The notes beneath the pieces were generated by a model. The model was not told where the DNA came from. It saw only the letters and a program-made list of their open reading frames with translations, and did no database searches. From NCBI RefSeq assembly GCF_003253115.1, contig NZ_QEQF01000001.1, positions 124,001-188,000 of the forward strand: a DNA stretch of 64,000 bases. Direction: 5' to 3'. This stretch comes from Haemophilus_A paraphrohaemolyticus_A (GTDB lineage Bacteria; Pseudomonadota; Gammaproteobacteria; Enterobacterales; Pasteurellaceae). The position numbers were made by a program, and so were the translations under genes. Positions 17,813-27,952 of this stretch are shown one piece after another (positions within the stretch are counted from its first letter, which is position 1; each line of letters opens with the position of its first letter).

Positions 17813-19021
17813 TTATAGTGCTAATTCAGCAGTATCTTGTGCAATCACTAATTCTTCATTGGTTGGGATAACCATTGCTTTGAATGCAGAATCGTCAGTT
17901 GTAATCACACCTTCTTTACCGAAGCGTGCTGCAAGGTTGCGTTCATTATCTAATTTTACACCGAATAATTTTAGGTGGTTTAATGTTAATTCACGAACAT
18001 GCGCAGAGTTTTCACCGATACCACCTGTAAATGCGATAGCATCTAAGTGAGAGTCTCCTAAGATTGCCATATATGCACCGATGTATTTCGCTAAACGGTA
18101 GCTATAAACATCTAACGCACGTTTTGCTTCTGGTTTAGATGCATCGTCGTAGTTGTCTTCCGCATAACGGCAGTCACTAGTTACTTCAGTTAAACCTAAA
18201 AGACCTGATTTTTTCACTAAGGTATCTTCGATTTGCTCCATTGACATACCTAAGTTTTTGTATAGATAGAATACGATTGCGGGGTCGATGTCGCCAGAAC
18301 GTGTACCCATTACTAAACCTTCTAATGGGGTTAAGCCCATTGAAGTATCAATACATTTACCGTTACGAACTACAGATACAGAACCACCGTTACCTAAGTG
18401 ACATACGATAACGTTTGTTTGGTCAACTGGTTTGCCAACACGCTCAGCCACTTCACGAGAGATGAATAAATGGCTTGTTCCATGTGCTCCATAGCGACGA
18501 ACACCGTGTTCTTTATATAAAGAGTATGGAAGTGCATATAAGAATGCTTCTTCAGGCATTGTTTGGTGGAATGCTGTGTCGAATACAGCAACGTTTTTCT
18601 CTTTTAATTCAGGGAAGATACGGAATGCTTCTTTAATACCGATTAGGTGAGCAGGGTTGTGAAGTGGTGCGAATTGAATTGCTTCTTCAATACCTTTAAC
18701 AACATCATCATTGATCACTACAGATGAAGTGAATTTCTCACCACCGTGAACGATACGGTGACCGATAGCACCAATGCTTGCTTTTAATTCTTCTGATAAT
18801 AACTCATTAGCGATGAAGTTTAATGCTTCGCTGTGTGCAGCACCTGCACCTAATTCTGCATTACCTTTTTCGCCATGTAATTTCCATTTGATGCGTGCAT
18901 CTTCTAAATGGAATGCTTCTGCTAAACCAGATAATTTTTCATCACCTGTTTTAGGATCTAAGATAGCAAATTTTAAAGATGAGCTACCACAGTTAAGGAT
19001 AAGAATTAAATTTTTAGACAT
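17813..19021 (-). CDS. ackA: Acetate kinase
   Basis: AckA transfers phosphate from acetyl phosphate to ADP. The 402-residue product has the ASKHA-fold signatures LILNCGSSSLKFAI at the N-terminus and the second acetate kinase signature (AIGHRIVHGGEKFT). The substrate and nucleotide motifs FDTAFHQTMPEEAF, HLGNGGSVSVVRNGKCIDTS and ITGGIGENS-like FTGGIGENSAHVR follow. It is the first gene of the ackA-pta operon, transcribed on the minus strand from the AT-rich region 19022-19290. Confidence 0.98.
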   Translation of the reverse strand: MSKNLILILNCGSSSLKFAILDPKTGDEKLSGLAEAFHLEDARIKWKLHGEKGNAELGAGAAHSEALNFIANELLSEELKASIGAIGHRIVHGGEKFTSSVVINDDVVKGIEEAIQFAPLHNPAHLIGIKEAFRIFPELKEKNVAVFDTAFHQTMPEEAFLYALPYSLYKEHGVRRYGAHGTSHLFISREVAERVGKPVDQTNVIVCHLGNGGSVSVVRNGKCIDTSMGLTPLEGLVMGTRSGDIDPAIVFYLYKNLGMSMEQIEDTLVKKSGLLGLTEVTSDCRYAEDNYDDASKPEAKRALDVYSYRLAKYIGAYMAILGDSHLDAIAFTGGIGENSAHVRELTLNHLKLFGVKLDNERNLAARFGKEGVITTDDSAFKAMVIPTNEELVIAQDTAELAL

Positions 19022-19290
19022 GTCAAATACCTTAGTTTTCGTTTTAGGAAATATAAATTAGACACGCAAAGCGTGAACTATGAAGTATAGAATATCACGT
19101 TTCATAATCTGAATTAAAGCGTAAATGCAAAAAATTTGATTTAGATTAGAAAAATACAGTTAAAGAGTTAAATAAACAATAAATTAACATACTTTTTACA
19201 CTTTATTTAATTTCGTATAACGTAGATTATGTTAAATATAATGCAGAAATAATCAAAATAACTATACTCCATTTGTTTCTATAACTTCTA
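19022..19290 (-). promoter_or_regulatory. ackA upstream region with a perfect palindrome
   Basis: This very AT-rich stretch without a gene is the ackA leader and promoter region. It contains the perfect inverted repeat CACGC-AAA-GCGTG at 19063-19075. Further upstream, at about 19168-19194, it has GTTAAT-like repeats on the minus strand that resemble ArcA sites. The ArcA reading is only suggestive; no confident -35/-10 pair was assigned. Confidence 0.4.
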
Positions 19291-19296
19291 TAAAAG

Positions 19297-19335
19297 AAAA
19301 AACCTAGCTGCATTTTTTTTGCAACTAGGTTTTTG
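19297..19335 (-). terminator. Terminator of the kefC-like gene
   Basis: AAACCTAG..TGCA and its complement form a stem followed on the minus strand by TTTTTTC. It lies just after the stop of the antiporter gene and insulates ackA. Confidence 0.75.
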
Positions 19336-19350
19336 TTCTTCTAGTTTTTA

Positions 19351-21177
19351 TTATTCGTGATGCTTATCTTTCGCTCGTTCCAAAATATGCTGAATTTCTA
19401 CCATCATCTCTTGATCTTCATCTAATGCAATTTTACGCATTGCTTCGTTTTTGAAGCTTTCTAATTTAGGGTCATAAACTTCAGCCATCAATTTTACCCG
19501 GTGACGGTCTTTATCGAAGTAATATTTACAGATCTCATCTGCTACTTCATATTCAACGCCTAGTTCTTCAAGTGCTTTGCGTCCCATACGAACGGATGAA
19601 TCGAATAATTCACGCACTTGGACATCAGCCCCTGCTTTGTAAAGCTCAAACACGTGGCGACGGTCATACGCACGGGTTAAAATGCGAATATTGGGATTTA
19701 ATGCACGCGCTGTTTCTACAATATGCAACGCTTGTTTTTTGTCATCAACAGCGACAATCATTAAATCAGCGGTTTCAATGCCTGCATTACGCAGTAATTC
19801 TGGACGTGTTGCATTGCCGTAATAGCTTTTCACGCCCATCCCCTTCAAACCTTCAACCAGTTTAGCATCCATATCAATTACGGTCGCGTGATAGCCCGAC
19901 ATCGTTAAAATATGGTTCACAATTTGACCATAACGCCCAATTCCGACCAGAATAACAGAACGTTGTTCATCAATGTGATCCTCTGGCTGATTGTTTTTTT
20001 CCGCTAAACGAGGTGCTACAAATTTATTATGCAATAGGATTGTAATTGGGGCAAAAATCATTGAAAGTACCACAATAGCGGTTAAATTTGCTTGAATTTC
20101 TGCATTGATTACGCCTTTTGTCGTTGCTGCAGCAAATAATACGAAGGCAAACTCCCCGCCTTGTGCCATTACCACTGCTCTATCCATCGCATTTGTATTT
20201 GAACTTCCCGCCAGTTTTGCGATACCAAAAATCACCAACGATTTTACAAACATCATCGCAACAACTGCAGATAAAATTAGCAACCAGTTATTGAATACCA
20301 CATTCAGATCTAACGCCATTCCTACACCGAGGAAGAATAATCCAAGTAATAAGCCTCTGAATGGTTCGATATCCGCTTCTAATTGGTGACGGAAGCTTGA
20401 TTCTGAAAGTAACACACCAGCAACGAATGCCCCCATTGCGGTTGATAAACCACCCTCTTCCATTAACCATGCTGAACCAAGCACCACAAATAACGCCACA
20501 GCAGTCATCAATTCACGTATTTTGGTTTTCGCTAAAATGCGGAATAACGGGTTTAAGAGCCAAATGCCTGCTACTACTAATGCTGTAACTGATAAGCCTG
20601 CAATGCCGATTTTCTGCCAAATTGGTGTTGTATTTACCACTGCTGTTGTATCAGCAGGCGCTAAGAATGATACGACTGCAAGTAATGGCACGATGATTAA
20701 GTCTTCAAAAAGCAAGATCGAAATCATTTTCTGACCACGGTAGCTCGCCATATCGCCACGCTCGCTTAATACCTGCATAACAATCGCGGTTGACGTTAAA
20801 ACGAAACCTGCTCCCGCAATAAACGCGACTTGCCAAGGAAAACCAAATGCCATTGCTACAAAAGTAAGCAAAATAGCACTCACGACCACTTGTGCACTGC
20901 CTAACCCAAAAATCTGACGGCGTAATCCCCACAAATGGGATGGCTTCATCTCTAAACCGATAATGAAGAGGAACATTACCACACCAAGTTCAGCTATGTG
21001 AATGATAGATTGCGGATCTGAAAATAATCCCAATCCAAAAGGACCAATTGCCAAACCTGCGGCTAAATAGCCTAAAACTGAGCCTAAACCAATTCTTTTA
21101 AAAATTGGCACTGCAACAATTGCCGCCCCCAATAAAGTGACGACACTCAATAATTGACTTGCACCTTCCGCTGCCAT
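19351..21177 (-). CDS. KefB/KefC-type potassium:proton antiporter (CPA2 family)
   Basis: This inner-membrane cation/proton exchanger has a cytoplasmic regulatory domain. About residues 10-380 form the Na+/H+ exchanger core with roughly twelve hydrophobic helices and the conserved GLGSVLGYLAAGLAIGP and AELGVVMFLFIIGLEM. The C-terminal TrkA-N (RCK) domain starts VILVGIGRYGQIVNHIL, a Rossmann nucleotide-binding fold. I placed the start at MAAEGASQ because AAGGAGT sits 7 nt upstream; an upstream TTG or ATG would add 8 residues without a ribosome-binding site. The product is 608 residues. Kef systems are gated by glutathione adducts; I see no separate KefF/KefG-type ancillary gene next to it. Confidence 0.9.
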   Translation of the reverse strand: MAAEGASQLLSVVTLLGAAIVAVPIFKRIGLGSVLGYLAAGLAIGPFGLGLFSDPQSIIHIAELGVVMFLFIIGLEMKPSHLWGLRRQIFGLGSAQVVVSAILLTFVAMAFGFPWQVAFIAGAGFVLTSTAIVMQVLSERGDMASYRGQKMISILLFEDLIIVPLLAVVSFLAPADTTAVVNTTPIWQKIGIAGLSVTALVVAGIWLLNPLFRILAKTKIRELMTAVALFVVLGSAWLMEEGGLSTAMGAFVAGVLLSESSFRHQLEADIEPFRGLLLGLFFLGVGMALDLNVVFNNWLLILSAVVAMMFVKSLVIFGIAKLAGSSNTNAMDRAVVMAQGGEFAFVLFAAATTKGVINAEIQANLTAIVVLSMIFAPITILLHNKFVAPRLAEKNNQPEDHIDEQRSVILVGIGRYGQIVNHILTMSGYHATVIDMDAKLVEGLKGMGVKSYYGNATRPELLRNAGIETADLMIVAVDDKKQALHIVETARALNPNIRILTRAYDRRHVFELYKAGADVQVRELFDSSVRMGRKALEELGVEYEVADEICKYYFDKDRHRVKLMAEVYDPKLESFKNEAMRKIALDEDQEMMVEIQHILERAKDKHHE

Positions 21178-21346
21178 AACACTCCTTAAACATAAAAACA
21201 AAAATATGTATGCATTATCAGCTAAAGTCGCCTAAATTCCTAGCTAAATTTAAGCAATTTACCGAAGTTTTACACTTCTCTTTAATGGCTTTAAAAAATA
21301 GTGATAAAATACAAAGAATTTCCATTTATTTATTAGGAAAACACTT

Positions 21347-21838
21347 ATGACTACCCCATTTATCGATCTCCAAATTGCTACCGAAAATGAAGCCAATTTG
21401 CCAACAGTTGAACAATTTACACACTGGGTGCAAACTGCTCTCGCTTTCGAAGCTCAAACTGACGATTTTCCCGAAACGGAAATGACTATCCGCATCGTAG
21501 ATGAAGAAGAAAGCCACCATTTGAACCTCACTTATCGTGGTAAAGATAAACCAACCAATGTACTCTCTTTCCCATTTGAAGTGCCTGATGAAGTGGAGCT
21601 TGCTTTATTAGGTGATTTAGTGATTTGCCGCCAAGTGGTTGAACGTGAAGCTGAAGAGCAACAAATCAGCCTCGAATCACATTGGGCACATTTAGCGGTA
21701 CACGGTACGTTGCATCTACTGGGTTACGATCACATCGTAGATGCGGAAGCCGAAGAAATGGAAGGGGTAGAAACGGAAATTATGCAGAAACTCGGTTTTG
21801 AAGATCCGTATCTTTCTGAAAAAGCCATCAAAGAATAA
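21347..21838 (+). CDS. ybeY: Endoribonuclease YbeY
   Basis: YbeY is a zinc-dependent single-strand endoribonuclease involved in 16S rRNA 3'-end maturation and ribosome quality control. The 163-residue product contains the metal-binding motif H-x3-H-x5-H (in HGTLHLLGYDH) and the preceding PTNVLSFPFE and LGDLVICRQVV segments. The start has AGGAAAAC upstream. Its stop overlaps the tmcA start by 1 nt (TAATG). In many relatives ybeY sits with phoH and corC; here it is paired with tmcA. Confidence 0.96.
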   Translation: MTTPFIDLQIATENEANLPTVEQFTHWVQTALAFEAQTDDFPETEMTIRIVDEEESHHLNLTYRGKDKPTNVLSFPFEVPDEVELALLGDLVICRQVVEREAEEQQISLESHWAHLAVHGTLHLLGYDHIVDAEAEEMEGVETEIMQKLGFEDPYLSEKAIKE

Positions 21839-23763
21839 TGCGTAAACTGGTTATTCTCACACAAATTCCTTCTTGGCTTTCTGAGCAACTCAATAAAAGC
21901 GTTACAACGCATCGAAATAACATCCTTCAAGAAGGAATTTTTTTACCTCACGAGGTAGAAACTCAATCCCATTGGCAATTTATTCCCTTTTCAAATGCCA
22001 AAAGCCTGCTTGGTTCAGAGTTTCCTACTGCGTTCTATTTTATGGGAAACTGCCCCATTCAATTTAACCTAGAAGCCTTTGCTATTCTTGCAGGAACGAT
22101 TCAACATCAAGGTTGTTTATATTTAATTTGCCCAAATTGGGAAAAGTTGGAAACTATTCCTGACCAAGATGCGTTGCGTTGGAACGAAAATAACACCATC
22201 TTCTGCCCGACGTTTTACCAACATTTTAAAGATTTAGTCCACCAATTTGGTTTTTCTATCGACAAAAGATTAGATACCTTCTCCATCACAAGCGGTCAAA
22301 ATCAAGCAAATTTTTGCAAAAAAGTAGAAACAGACCTAACCGAAGAACAGCAAAATATTTTTAAAAATCTGCCGCTTGCAAACGAAGATATTCATCTTAT
22401 TAACGCACCACGTGGACGAGGGAAATCTACCCTCGCTGGAAAATTGGCTACAAAAATTGCTCAACAAAATAGTGTTGTGATTACCGCCCGTAGCCGTAAA
22501 GCATTAACCAATTTCTGGAAACTTTCAGATAACACGCAAATGCCATTTTTTGCCCCAGATGCTTTATTACAACAAATTGAAGAAAAAAACATTTCACCAA
22601 ATCAATGGCTTTTTGTCGATGAAGCTGCAAGCCTTCCCCTCCCATTTTTACAGCAATTTTGCAACTATTTCGATAAAGTCGTTTTAACGACAACAACGCA
22701 TAATTACGAAGGGACAGGCAGAGGCTTTTCTCTCAAACTGCCCAAACAAATTAACCGCCAAATAAAGCATTGGCAGCTTAGCCAACCGCTCCGTTGGCAA
22801 GCAAATGACACACTGGAAGCCTTCGTAAATGCCCTTTTGCTACTTGATGAAGAGCTTTCATACACCGAAAACAACGCAAGATCGCAAAAACACGATTACA
22901 CCGCTGAAGAGATGAACTTAAGTGAGAAAAAAGCCTTTTACGCATTACTCTCTCAAGCCCATTACAAAACGACTCCTACGGATCTTCGGCGTTTATTGGA
23001 TGGAACAAACCAGCAATTTTTCCGTGTATTACATCAAGATGACACATTGCTTGGTGGTATTTGGGCAATCGATGAAGGCGGTTTAGATCCAGAACTTATC
23101 CAAGCGATTTGGCGAGGCTCTCGCCGTCCTCAAGGTAATTTAGTGGCTCAATATCTATGCTTTCAAGCTAATTTGCCAGAGGCCTGCGAGCTTCGTTCCA
23201 TGCGTATTTCCCGCATTGCAGTTGACCCAAATTATCAGAATCAAGGCGTAGGCAAGCAGTTAATTTCTGAGTTTATTTTGCAAATCCGCCAACAAAAACA
23301 ACCGCTTGTCGATTTTGTTTCCGTCAGTTTTGGTATGACAGAAAATTTATTGCATTTTTGGAAGCAAGCAGGCTTTATATTAGTGCAAATCACACCGAAT
23401 AAAGAAGCCAGCAGTGGCTACCCAAGTGCGATGATGCTCTACCCTATTACCGAACAAGGAAAAACGTTCTGCGAAAAAGCCAAAACGAAATTTGAACATG
23501 ATCAGGCGGTGATTTTTAACCAAGAAAATGCAAATTTCAGCTTTCAAGCAGAAGATAGACAGAATCTTTTCGGCTTTGCAAATTATTACCGAACATTAAC
23601 CGCTTGTTATGCGAGCCTAAAGCGGTTGTATTTTTCCGATACATCGCAATTTGCGGAGCTTGCCGAGATTTTATCAAGCCCTTGGAATGCAAAATATAGT
23701 AAATCACAAATTGAGCAATGGCGGAAAATCGTTCAACAAAAAATATTCTATGCAAACGTTTAA
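21838..23763 (+). CDS. tmcA: tRNA(Met) cytidine acetyltransferase
   Basis: TmcA acetylates C34 of elongator tRNA-Met using acetyl-CoA and ATP. The 641-residue product has the family architecture: an N-terminal DUF1726-like domain, an ATPase/helicase domain with Walker A APRGRGKSTLAG and Walker B WLFVDEAASLPLP, and a GNAT acetyltransferase domain (SMRISRIAVDPNYQNQGVGK). A uptake signal (ACAAGCGGTC) lies inside the gene near 22288. It is coupled to ybeY by a 1-nt overlap. Confidence 0.95.
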   Translation: MRKLVILTQIPSWLSEQLNKSVTTHRNNILQEGIFLPHEVETQSHWQFIPFSNAKSLLGSEFPTAFYFMGNCPIQFNLEAFAILAGTIQHQGCLYLICPNWEKLETIPDQDALRWNENNTIFCPTFYQHFKDLVHQFGFSIDKRLDTFSITSGQNQANFCKKVETDLTEEQQNIFKNLPLANEDIHLINAPRGRGKSTLAGKLATKIAQQNSVVITARSRKALTNFWKLSDNTQMPFFAPDALLQQIEEKNISPNQWLFVDEAASLPLPFLQQFCNYFDKVVLTTTTHNYEGTGRGFSLKLPKQINRQIKHWQLSQPLRWQANDTLEAFVNALLLLDEELSYTENNARSQKHDYTAEEMNLSEKKAFYALLSQAHYKTTPTDLRRLLDGTNQQFFRVLHQDDTLLGGIWAIDEGGLDPELIQAIWRGSRRPQGNLVAQYLCFQANLPEACELRSMRISRIAVDPNYQNQGVGKQLISEFILQIRQQKQPLVDFVSVSFGMTENLLHFWKQAGFILVQITPNKEASSGYPSAMMLYPITEQGKTFCEKAKTKFEHDQAVIFNQENANFSFQAEDRQNLFGFANYYRTLTACYASLKRLYFSDTSQFAELAEILSSPWNAKYSKSQIEQWRKIVQQKIFYANV

Positions 23764-23843
23764 TTTCACTTGCAAAAATACCTATTTAGTTTTATAAATC
23801 AAACACTCTAACTTTTGAACAAACACAATTTGAGAGGTAAGAA

Positions 23844-25040
23844 ATGTCAATGTTTGACCATATCCAAGCAGCTCCAGCAGACCCCATTTTAGGCTTAGGC
23901 GAAGCATTCAAAGCAGAAACCCGTGAAGGTAAAATTAACTTAGGGATCGGCGTTTATATGAATGCAGAAGGCAAAACAACGATCGTTAAAGCGGTAAAAG
24001 AAGCCGAACGCCAATTATTAGCCAATGAAACAACCAAAAACTACTTAACCATTGACGGCGTACAAGTCTATAACGCTTATACACAAAAATTACTTTTCGG
24101 TGAAAACGCGGAAGTGATTACCTCAGGTCGTGCAAAGACGGCACAAAGTTTAGGGGGTACAGGTGCATTACGCATTGCTGCTGAATTTATCAAACGCCAT
24201 ACTTCTGCCAAAAATGTCTGGATTTCAAACCCAACTTGGCCAAACCACAATGCGATTGTAAACGCCGTAGGTTTAACCGTAAAAAATTACCGCTATTATA
24301 ACGAAGCCACAAAACGTTTAGACTGGGATAATTTAATTGCCGATTTAAGCCAAGCAGAAGCAGGCGATGTAGTGTTATTCCACGGTTGCTGCCACAATCC
24401 AACAGGGATTGACCCAACGCCCGCACAATGGGACGAATTAGCTAAAATGTCAGCTGAAAAAGGTTGGTTACCGTTATTCGACTTTGCTTATCAAGGTTTC
24501 GCAAATGGTTTAGAAGAAGATACCTACGGTTTACGTGCTTTCGTAAAAAATCACCGTGAATTATTAGTTGCAAGTTCTTATTCGAAAAACTTTGGTTTAT
24601 ACAACGAGCGTGTAGGTGCTTTCACACTGATCGCAGACAATACCGAAGTGGCAAATAAAGCCTTCACGCAAATTAAAGCGATTATCCGCACCCTCTACTC
24701 TAATCCAGCCTCACACGGGGCAAGTGCAGTTGCAACCGTATTAAGCAACCCAGCGTTAAAAGCAGAATGGGAAGCAGAATTAACCGAAATGCGTAACCGT
24801 ATTAAATCAATGCGTAGCAGTTTGGTGGAATTATTAAAAGAGAAAGGCGCAACACAAGATTTCTCATTTATCAACGAGCAAAATGGGATGTTTTCTTTCA
24901 GCGGTTTAACCCCAGAACAAGTTGATAAGCTCCGCGAAGATTTCGCTATTTACGCCGTTCGTTCAGGTCGTATTAACGTGGCAGGTATTGTTGATAGCAA
25001 CATCGAAAAACTAGCAGAAGCGATTGTGAAGGTGTTGTAA
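23844..25040 (+). CDS. aspC: Aromatic amino acid / aspartate aminotransferase
   Basis: This PLP enzyme transfers the amino group between aspartate (or aromatic amino acids) and 2-oxoglutarate. The 398-residue product is typical of class I aminotransferases: APADPILGLGEAFKAE at the N-terminus, NPTWPNHNAI, HGCCHNPTGIDPT, and the PLP lysine in SSYSKNFGLYNERVG. AspC and TyrB are hard to separate by eye, so the symbol is provisional. AGAGG precedes the ATG. It has its own short upstream region and converges with slt. Confidence 0.9.
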   Translation: MSMFDHIQAAPADPILGLGEAFKAETREGKINLGIGVYMNAEGKTTIVKAVKEAERQLLANETTKNYLTIDGVQVYNAYTQKLLFGENAEVITSGRAKTAQSLGGTGALRIAAEFIKRHTSAKNVWISNPTWPNHNAIVNAVGLTVKNYRYYNEATKRLDWDNLIADLSQAEAGDVVLFHGCCHNPTGIDPTPAQWDELAKMSAEKGWLPLFDFAYQGFANGLEEDTYGLRAFVKNHRELLVASSYSKNFGLYNERVGAFTLIADNTEVANKAFTQIKAIIRTLYSNPASHGASAVATVLSNPALKAEWEAELTEMRNRIKSMRSSLVELLKEKGATQDFSFINEQNGMFSFSGLTPEQVDKLREDFAIYAVRSGRINVAGIVDSNIEKLAEAIVKVL

Positions 25041-25055
25041 GGTAAGTTTTAAAGG

Positions 25056-25086
25056 AATAAAAAAGCCAGCAGCCGCTGGCTTCTCT
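25056..25086 (-). terminator. Terminator between aspC and slt
   Basis: GCCAGC / GCTGGC is a stem with a T6 tail on the minus strand (for slt) and a weaker T/C tail on the plus strand (for aspC). Confidence 0.75.
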
Positions 25087-25093
25087 CTAGCAT

Positions 25094-27271
25094 TTAATAT
25101 TTCCGTTCTATCTCTTCAGGATTAAACATCGTTGGCTTTTCCACTCCTTGCAATAACTGGTAGTAGTAATCATAAGTTAATACATTTTGCACATAGCCTC
25201 GAGTTTCCAAAAATGGAATAGAGGCGATAAACTCATCCATTGCCAATCGTCCGCCTGCAAGTTCTAACCAACGAGTAACACGGCTTGTACCTGCGTTATA
25301 GGCGGAAGCAATCAGAATACGGTTTTGTGGGTATTTCTCATTTAATTCCGCCAAATGCGCGGTGCCGAGCATAATATTCCGAAAAGGCTCAATTAAATCA
25401 CGCTCGCCCGTGTAAATTAATTCACCCACTTTCGCTGTATTACTTGCTGTGCTTGGTAACATTTGCATTAAACCGATCGCATTGGCGTGTGAGCGTGCTT
25501 GTGGGTTCCACGCACTTTCTTGGCGAGAAATTGCCATTGCAAACGTTTGAGTAATTGGTTTACCTTGTAAATTCATTGCAAACCAATCAGAGTAAGCATT
25601 TGGCAAGCGAAGCGGAATGTAATCCCATGCTTTGGCTTGAATGGTGCCTTCCACCGCTAAGTCATACCAATTTTGTGCTAAAGCAAACTGGCTAAATGCT
25701 AATTTTTCCTCAAAATTGACCGCTTGTAATAGCTCAATCCAAGCTATTTTAGCTTGTGCTATACGGTTCAATTCCCGCAGTTCGGCAATGCGTTCAAGCG
25801 GTTGTTTCCATTGTGATGTTTGCAAATCTGTCAGCGGTGCAACCGTTGGCATTTCAACTTGGTAGGCTTGTCCTAATTGCTCGGTGGCTAACATTGGATA
25901 GAAACCTCGCTCTTTAGCTAATGCAGCCAACACCTTTTGTTGTTCTTCTTTTGGTAAGGTCTTTGCCTGCCAATAACGCCATTCCGCCTTATTTTTCCCT
26001 TCTTCGCTAAGTAATGCTAGCCAAGGTTTGAGATCATTTTGTTGCCAAATTGCCATTCGTAAACGACGCTCAGTGAGATTATCTGCCTTAAGTTCCTGCA
26101 ATTGTGCATCTCGCCACAGTTGGAAACTCGGATCTGAATGGTCAAACAGACGGCTAATAAAACCGATTTTCCAATCCCGAATTTCATCTGCTGACAGTTG
26201 CCATTTATCCGCCCATTGCTGATAAAGTGCAAAACTTGGGTTTGGCATTTGCTCACTTAAAGTGTTTATCCATTTGGGGAAAACGGCTAGCACAATTCGT
26301 TTGTTTTCAGCAGTAATCGGTTGATTTTTGATAAAATTCTGCAAGCTGCTTGGATTGTTCTGTAATGCTTGAACCGTGGTTAACCAAGTTTGCAATTCAG
26401 GATCTTGAGTTTGAGTGAGTAAATTGGCTAAACCTTGTTTTGCTTCTAAATGGAAAAAATTGACCGCTTTCTGTCTGATTTTCTCAGGCGTTCGTAAGTT
26501 TTGATCTCGCCAATAAGCCTCAATCCCCGCACATTCTGACGGCAATTGTCCGTTGGTTTTCCAGTAATTCGGCTCAACGTTGCTTGGCATCAGCCAAAAA
26601 TCGTTATTTTCAGGGTTATTGCCTTGCCAAAATTGATCAAATTTCGTCAGTAATTTACCCATCTCCTCTGAATTTGGCCCTGCGGTTTGGTTGGCTTGAG
26701 CCGCTTCAGGATTGATCTGTAACTGCTCGGCTAACAATTGAAATTGAGCAGAAAATAGGCGACATTGATTAAGTACGCTTGTTGCGCTTACCGTTTGTCC
26801 GTAAGCCAACAATTCTGCCCATTTTTGTTGTTGATAAAGCGTTTCAAACGGGCGTTGTGCAAGCTGATTACGTTTCGCAATGTTCGGATATTGTGCAATA
26901 AACTTCTGCAATTCCTCATCAGTTAGTATATTTGCCTTAATTTTGGCTCTTATCAATGCCCATTGGGCATCTTCATATAACGGATATCCAATTAAAGTCA
27001 TCTGAAGTTGCTGAACTAGTGCCAAAATATTCGGCGATAAATGCTTTTGTTGTTCACTGGCTTTGAGCAATCCTTCAAGTTGCAGAAAATTATTACGTTG
27101 CATCAGCCGCGTTTGTTGCTCAAATTGTTGAGCCTGTTTCCAACCTTTTTCCCAATCCGCAATATTGATGGTCGCGATATTTTGTGTTTCAGTTGAAGAG
27201 TGAGGCTTGGGATTATTCGCCCAAACCAAAGGAGCTGCCAAGCAAAGGGCAAGATAGTTTTTTTTCCACAT
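25094..27271 (-). CDS. slt: Soluble lytic murein transglycosylase
   Basis: Slt is a periplasmic enzyme that cleaves peptidoglycan glycan strands exolytically. I start it at MWKKNYLALCLAAPLVWAN, a clear signal peptide with a GGAAAGAGA ribosome-binding region; an open frame further upstream overlaps hpt and is not credible. The 725-residue product has a long helical superhelix domain and a C-terminal lysozyme-like SLT domain with the catalytic glutamate in AISRQESAWNPQ, followed by ANAIGLMQMLPSTA and ILIASAYNAG. It is somewhat longer than E. coli Slt70. Confidence 0.94.
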   Translation of the reverse strand: MWKKNYLALCLAAPLVWANNPKPHSSTETQNIATINIADWEKGWKQAQQFEQQTRLMQRNNFLQLEGLLKASEQQKHLSPNILALVQQLQMTLIGYPLYEDAQWALIRAKIKANILTDEELQKFIAQYPNIAKRNQLAQRPFETLYQQQKWAELLAYGQTVSATSVLNQCRLFSAQFQLLAEQLQINPEAAQANQTAGPNSEEMGKLLTKFDQFWQGNNPENNDFWLMPSNVEPNYWKTNGQLPSECAGIEAYWRDQNLRTPEKIRQKAVNFFHLEAKQGLANLLTQTQDPELQTWLTTVQALQNNPSSLQNFIKNQPITAENKRIVLAVFPKWINTLSEQMPNPSFALYQQWADKWQLSADEIRDWKIGFISRLFDHSDPSFQLWRDAQLQELKADNLTERRLRMAIWQQNDLKPWLALLSEEGKNKAEWRYWQAKTLPKEEQQKVLAALAKERGFYPMLATEQLGQAYQVEMPTVAPLTDLQTSQWKQPLERIAELRELNRIAQAKIAWIELLQAVNFEEKLAFSQFALAQNWYDLAVEGTIQAKAWDYIPLRLPNAYSDWFAMNLQGKPITQTFAMAISRQESAWNPQARSHANAIGLMQMLPSTASNTAKVGELIYTGERDLIEPFRNIMLGTAHLAELNEKYPQNRILIASAYNAGTSRVTRWLELAGGRLAMDEFIASIPFLETRGYVQNVLTYDYYYQLLQGVEKPTMFNPEEIERKY

Positions 27272-27312
27272 TTTATCTCTTTCCTTAAAAATAATTCTTT
27301 TTCTTTGAATAC

Positions 27313-27351
27313 AAAAAACGCTTGAAGTTGCAAGCCTCAAGCGTTTTCTTT
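27313..27351 (-). terminator. Terminator of hpt
   Basis: AAAACGCTTGA and TCAAGCGTTTT form an 11-bp stem with a T tail on the minus strand, between hpt and slt. The stem contains an uptake-sequence-like AAGCG core. Confidence 0.8.
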
Positions 27352-27362
27352 GGTAGAATAGA

Positions 27363-27905
27363 TTACTCTTCAATAACCACTTTACCAATATAATCTAAAT
27401 TGCGGTAACGCTGTGCGTAATCTATGCCAAAGCCAACCACAAATTCATCAGGAATAGTAAACCCAACCCATTCCACTGGCACTTCCACTTCACGGCGAGA
27501 AGGTTTATCTAAAAGCGTACAAATGGCAATTGAGCGTGGTTCACGAAGTTTTAAGATTTCACGCACTTTATTAAGCGTAAAGCCTGTGTCGATAATATCT
27601 TCTACGATTAACACGTCTTTGCCTTGAATTTCACTGTCTAAGTCTTTTAAGATTTTGACATCACGACTCGATTCTGTACTTAATCCATAGCTAGAAGCGG
27701 TTAAAAAATCCACCTCAATAGGCAAGTTAAGATGACGAACTAAATCTGCCATAAACATAAAAGAACCACGCAATAAACCGACAACTACCAAGTTTTGGCA
27801 ATGCTCGAACTGTTGATAATGACGGTTAATTTCTTGTGCCAACTCTTTTACGCGAGATTGAACATCTTCACGAGAAATTAGCGTTTCAATGTGATGTTTT
27901 TTCAT
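27363..27905 (-). CDS. hpt: Hypoxanthine phosphoribosyltransferase
   Basis: Hpt salvages hypoxanthine (and guanine) to IMP/GMP with PRPP. The 180-residue product has the PRPP-binding motif VLIVEDIIDTGFTL and the family segments VVVGLLRGSFMF and FLTASSYG. It is a single gene with its own promoter and terminator. A 16-bp PurR-type palindrome overlaps the -35 region, so purine repression is likely. Confidence 0.96.
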   Translation of the reverse strand: MKKHHIETLISREDVQSRVKELAQEINRHYQQFEHCQNLVVVGLLRGSFMFMADLVRHLNLPIEVDFLTASSYGLSTESSRDVKILKDLDSEIQGKDVLIVEDIIDTGFTLNKVREILKLREPRSIAICTLLDKPSRREVEVPVEWVGFTIPDEFVVGFGIDYAQRYRNLDYIGKVVIEE

Positions 27906-27952
27906 AAAATGCTCTCTTTAAAAATTTTCGCTACTCTAGCAAAATTCAATTC

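Noticed and set aside
19313..19320. Run of eight T
   Set aside because: It is the loop of a terminator hairpin after the kefC-like gene, not between promoter elements or in a coding region.
25537..25550. TTGCAAACGTTTGA, a PurR-like site
   Set aside because: It lies inside the slt coding region, far from any promoter, and encodes conserved protein sequence.
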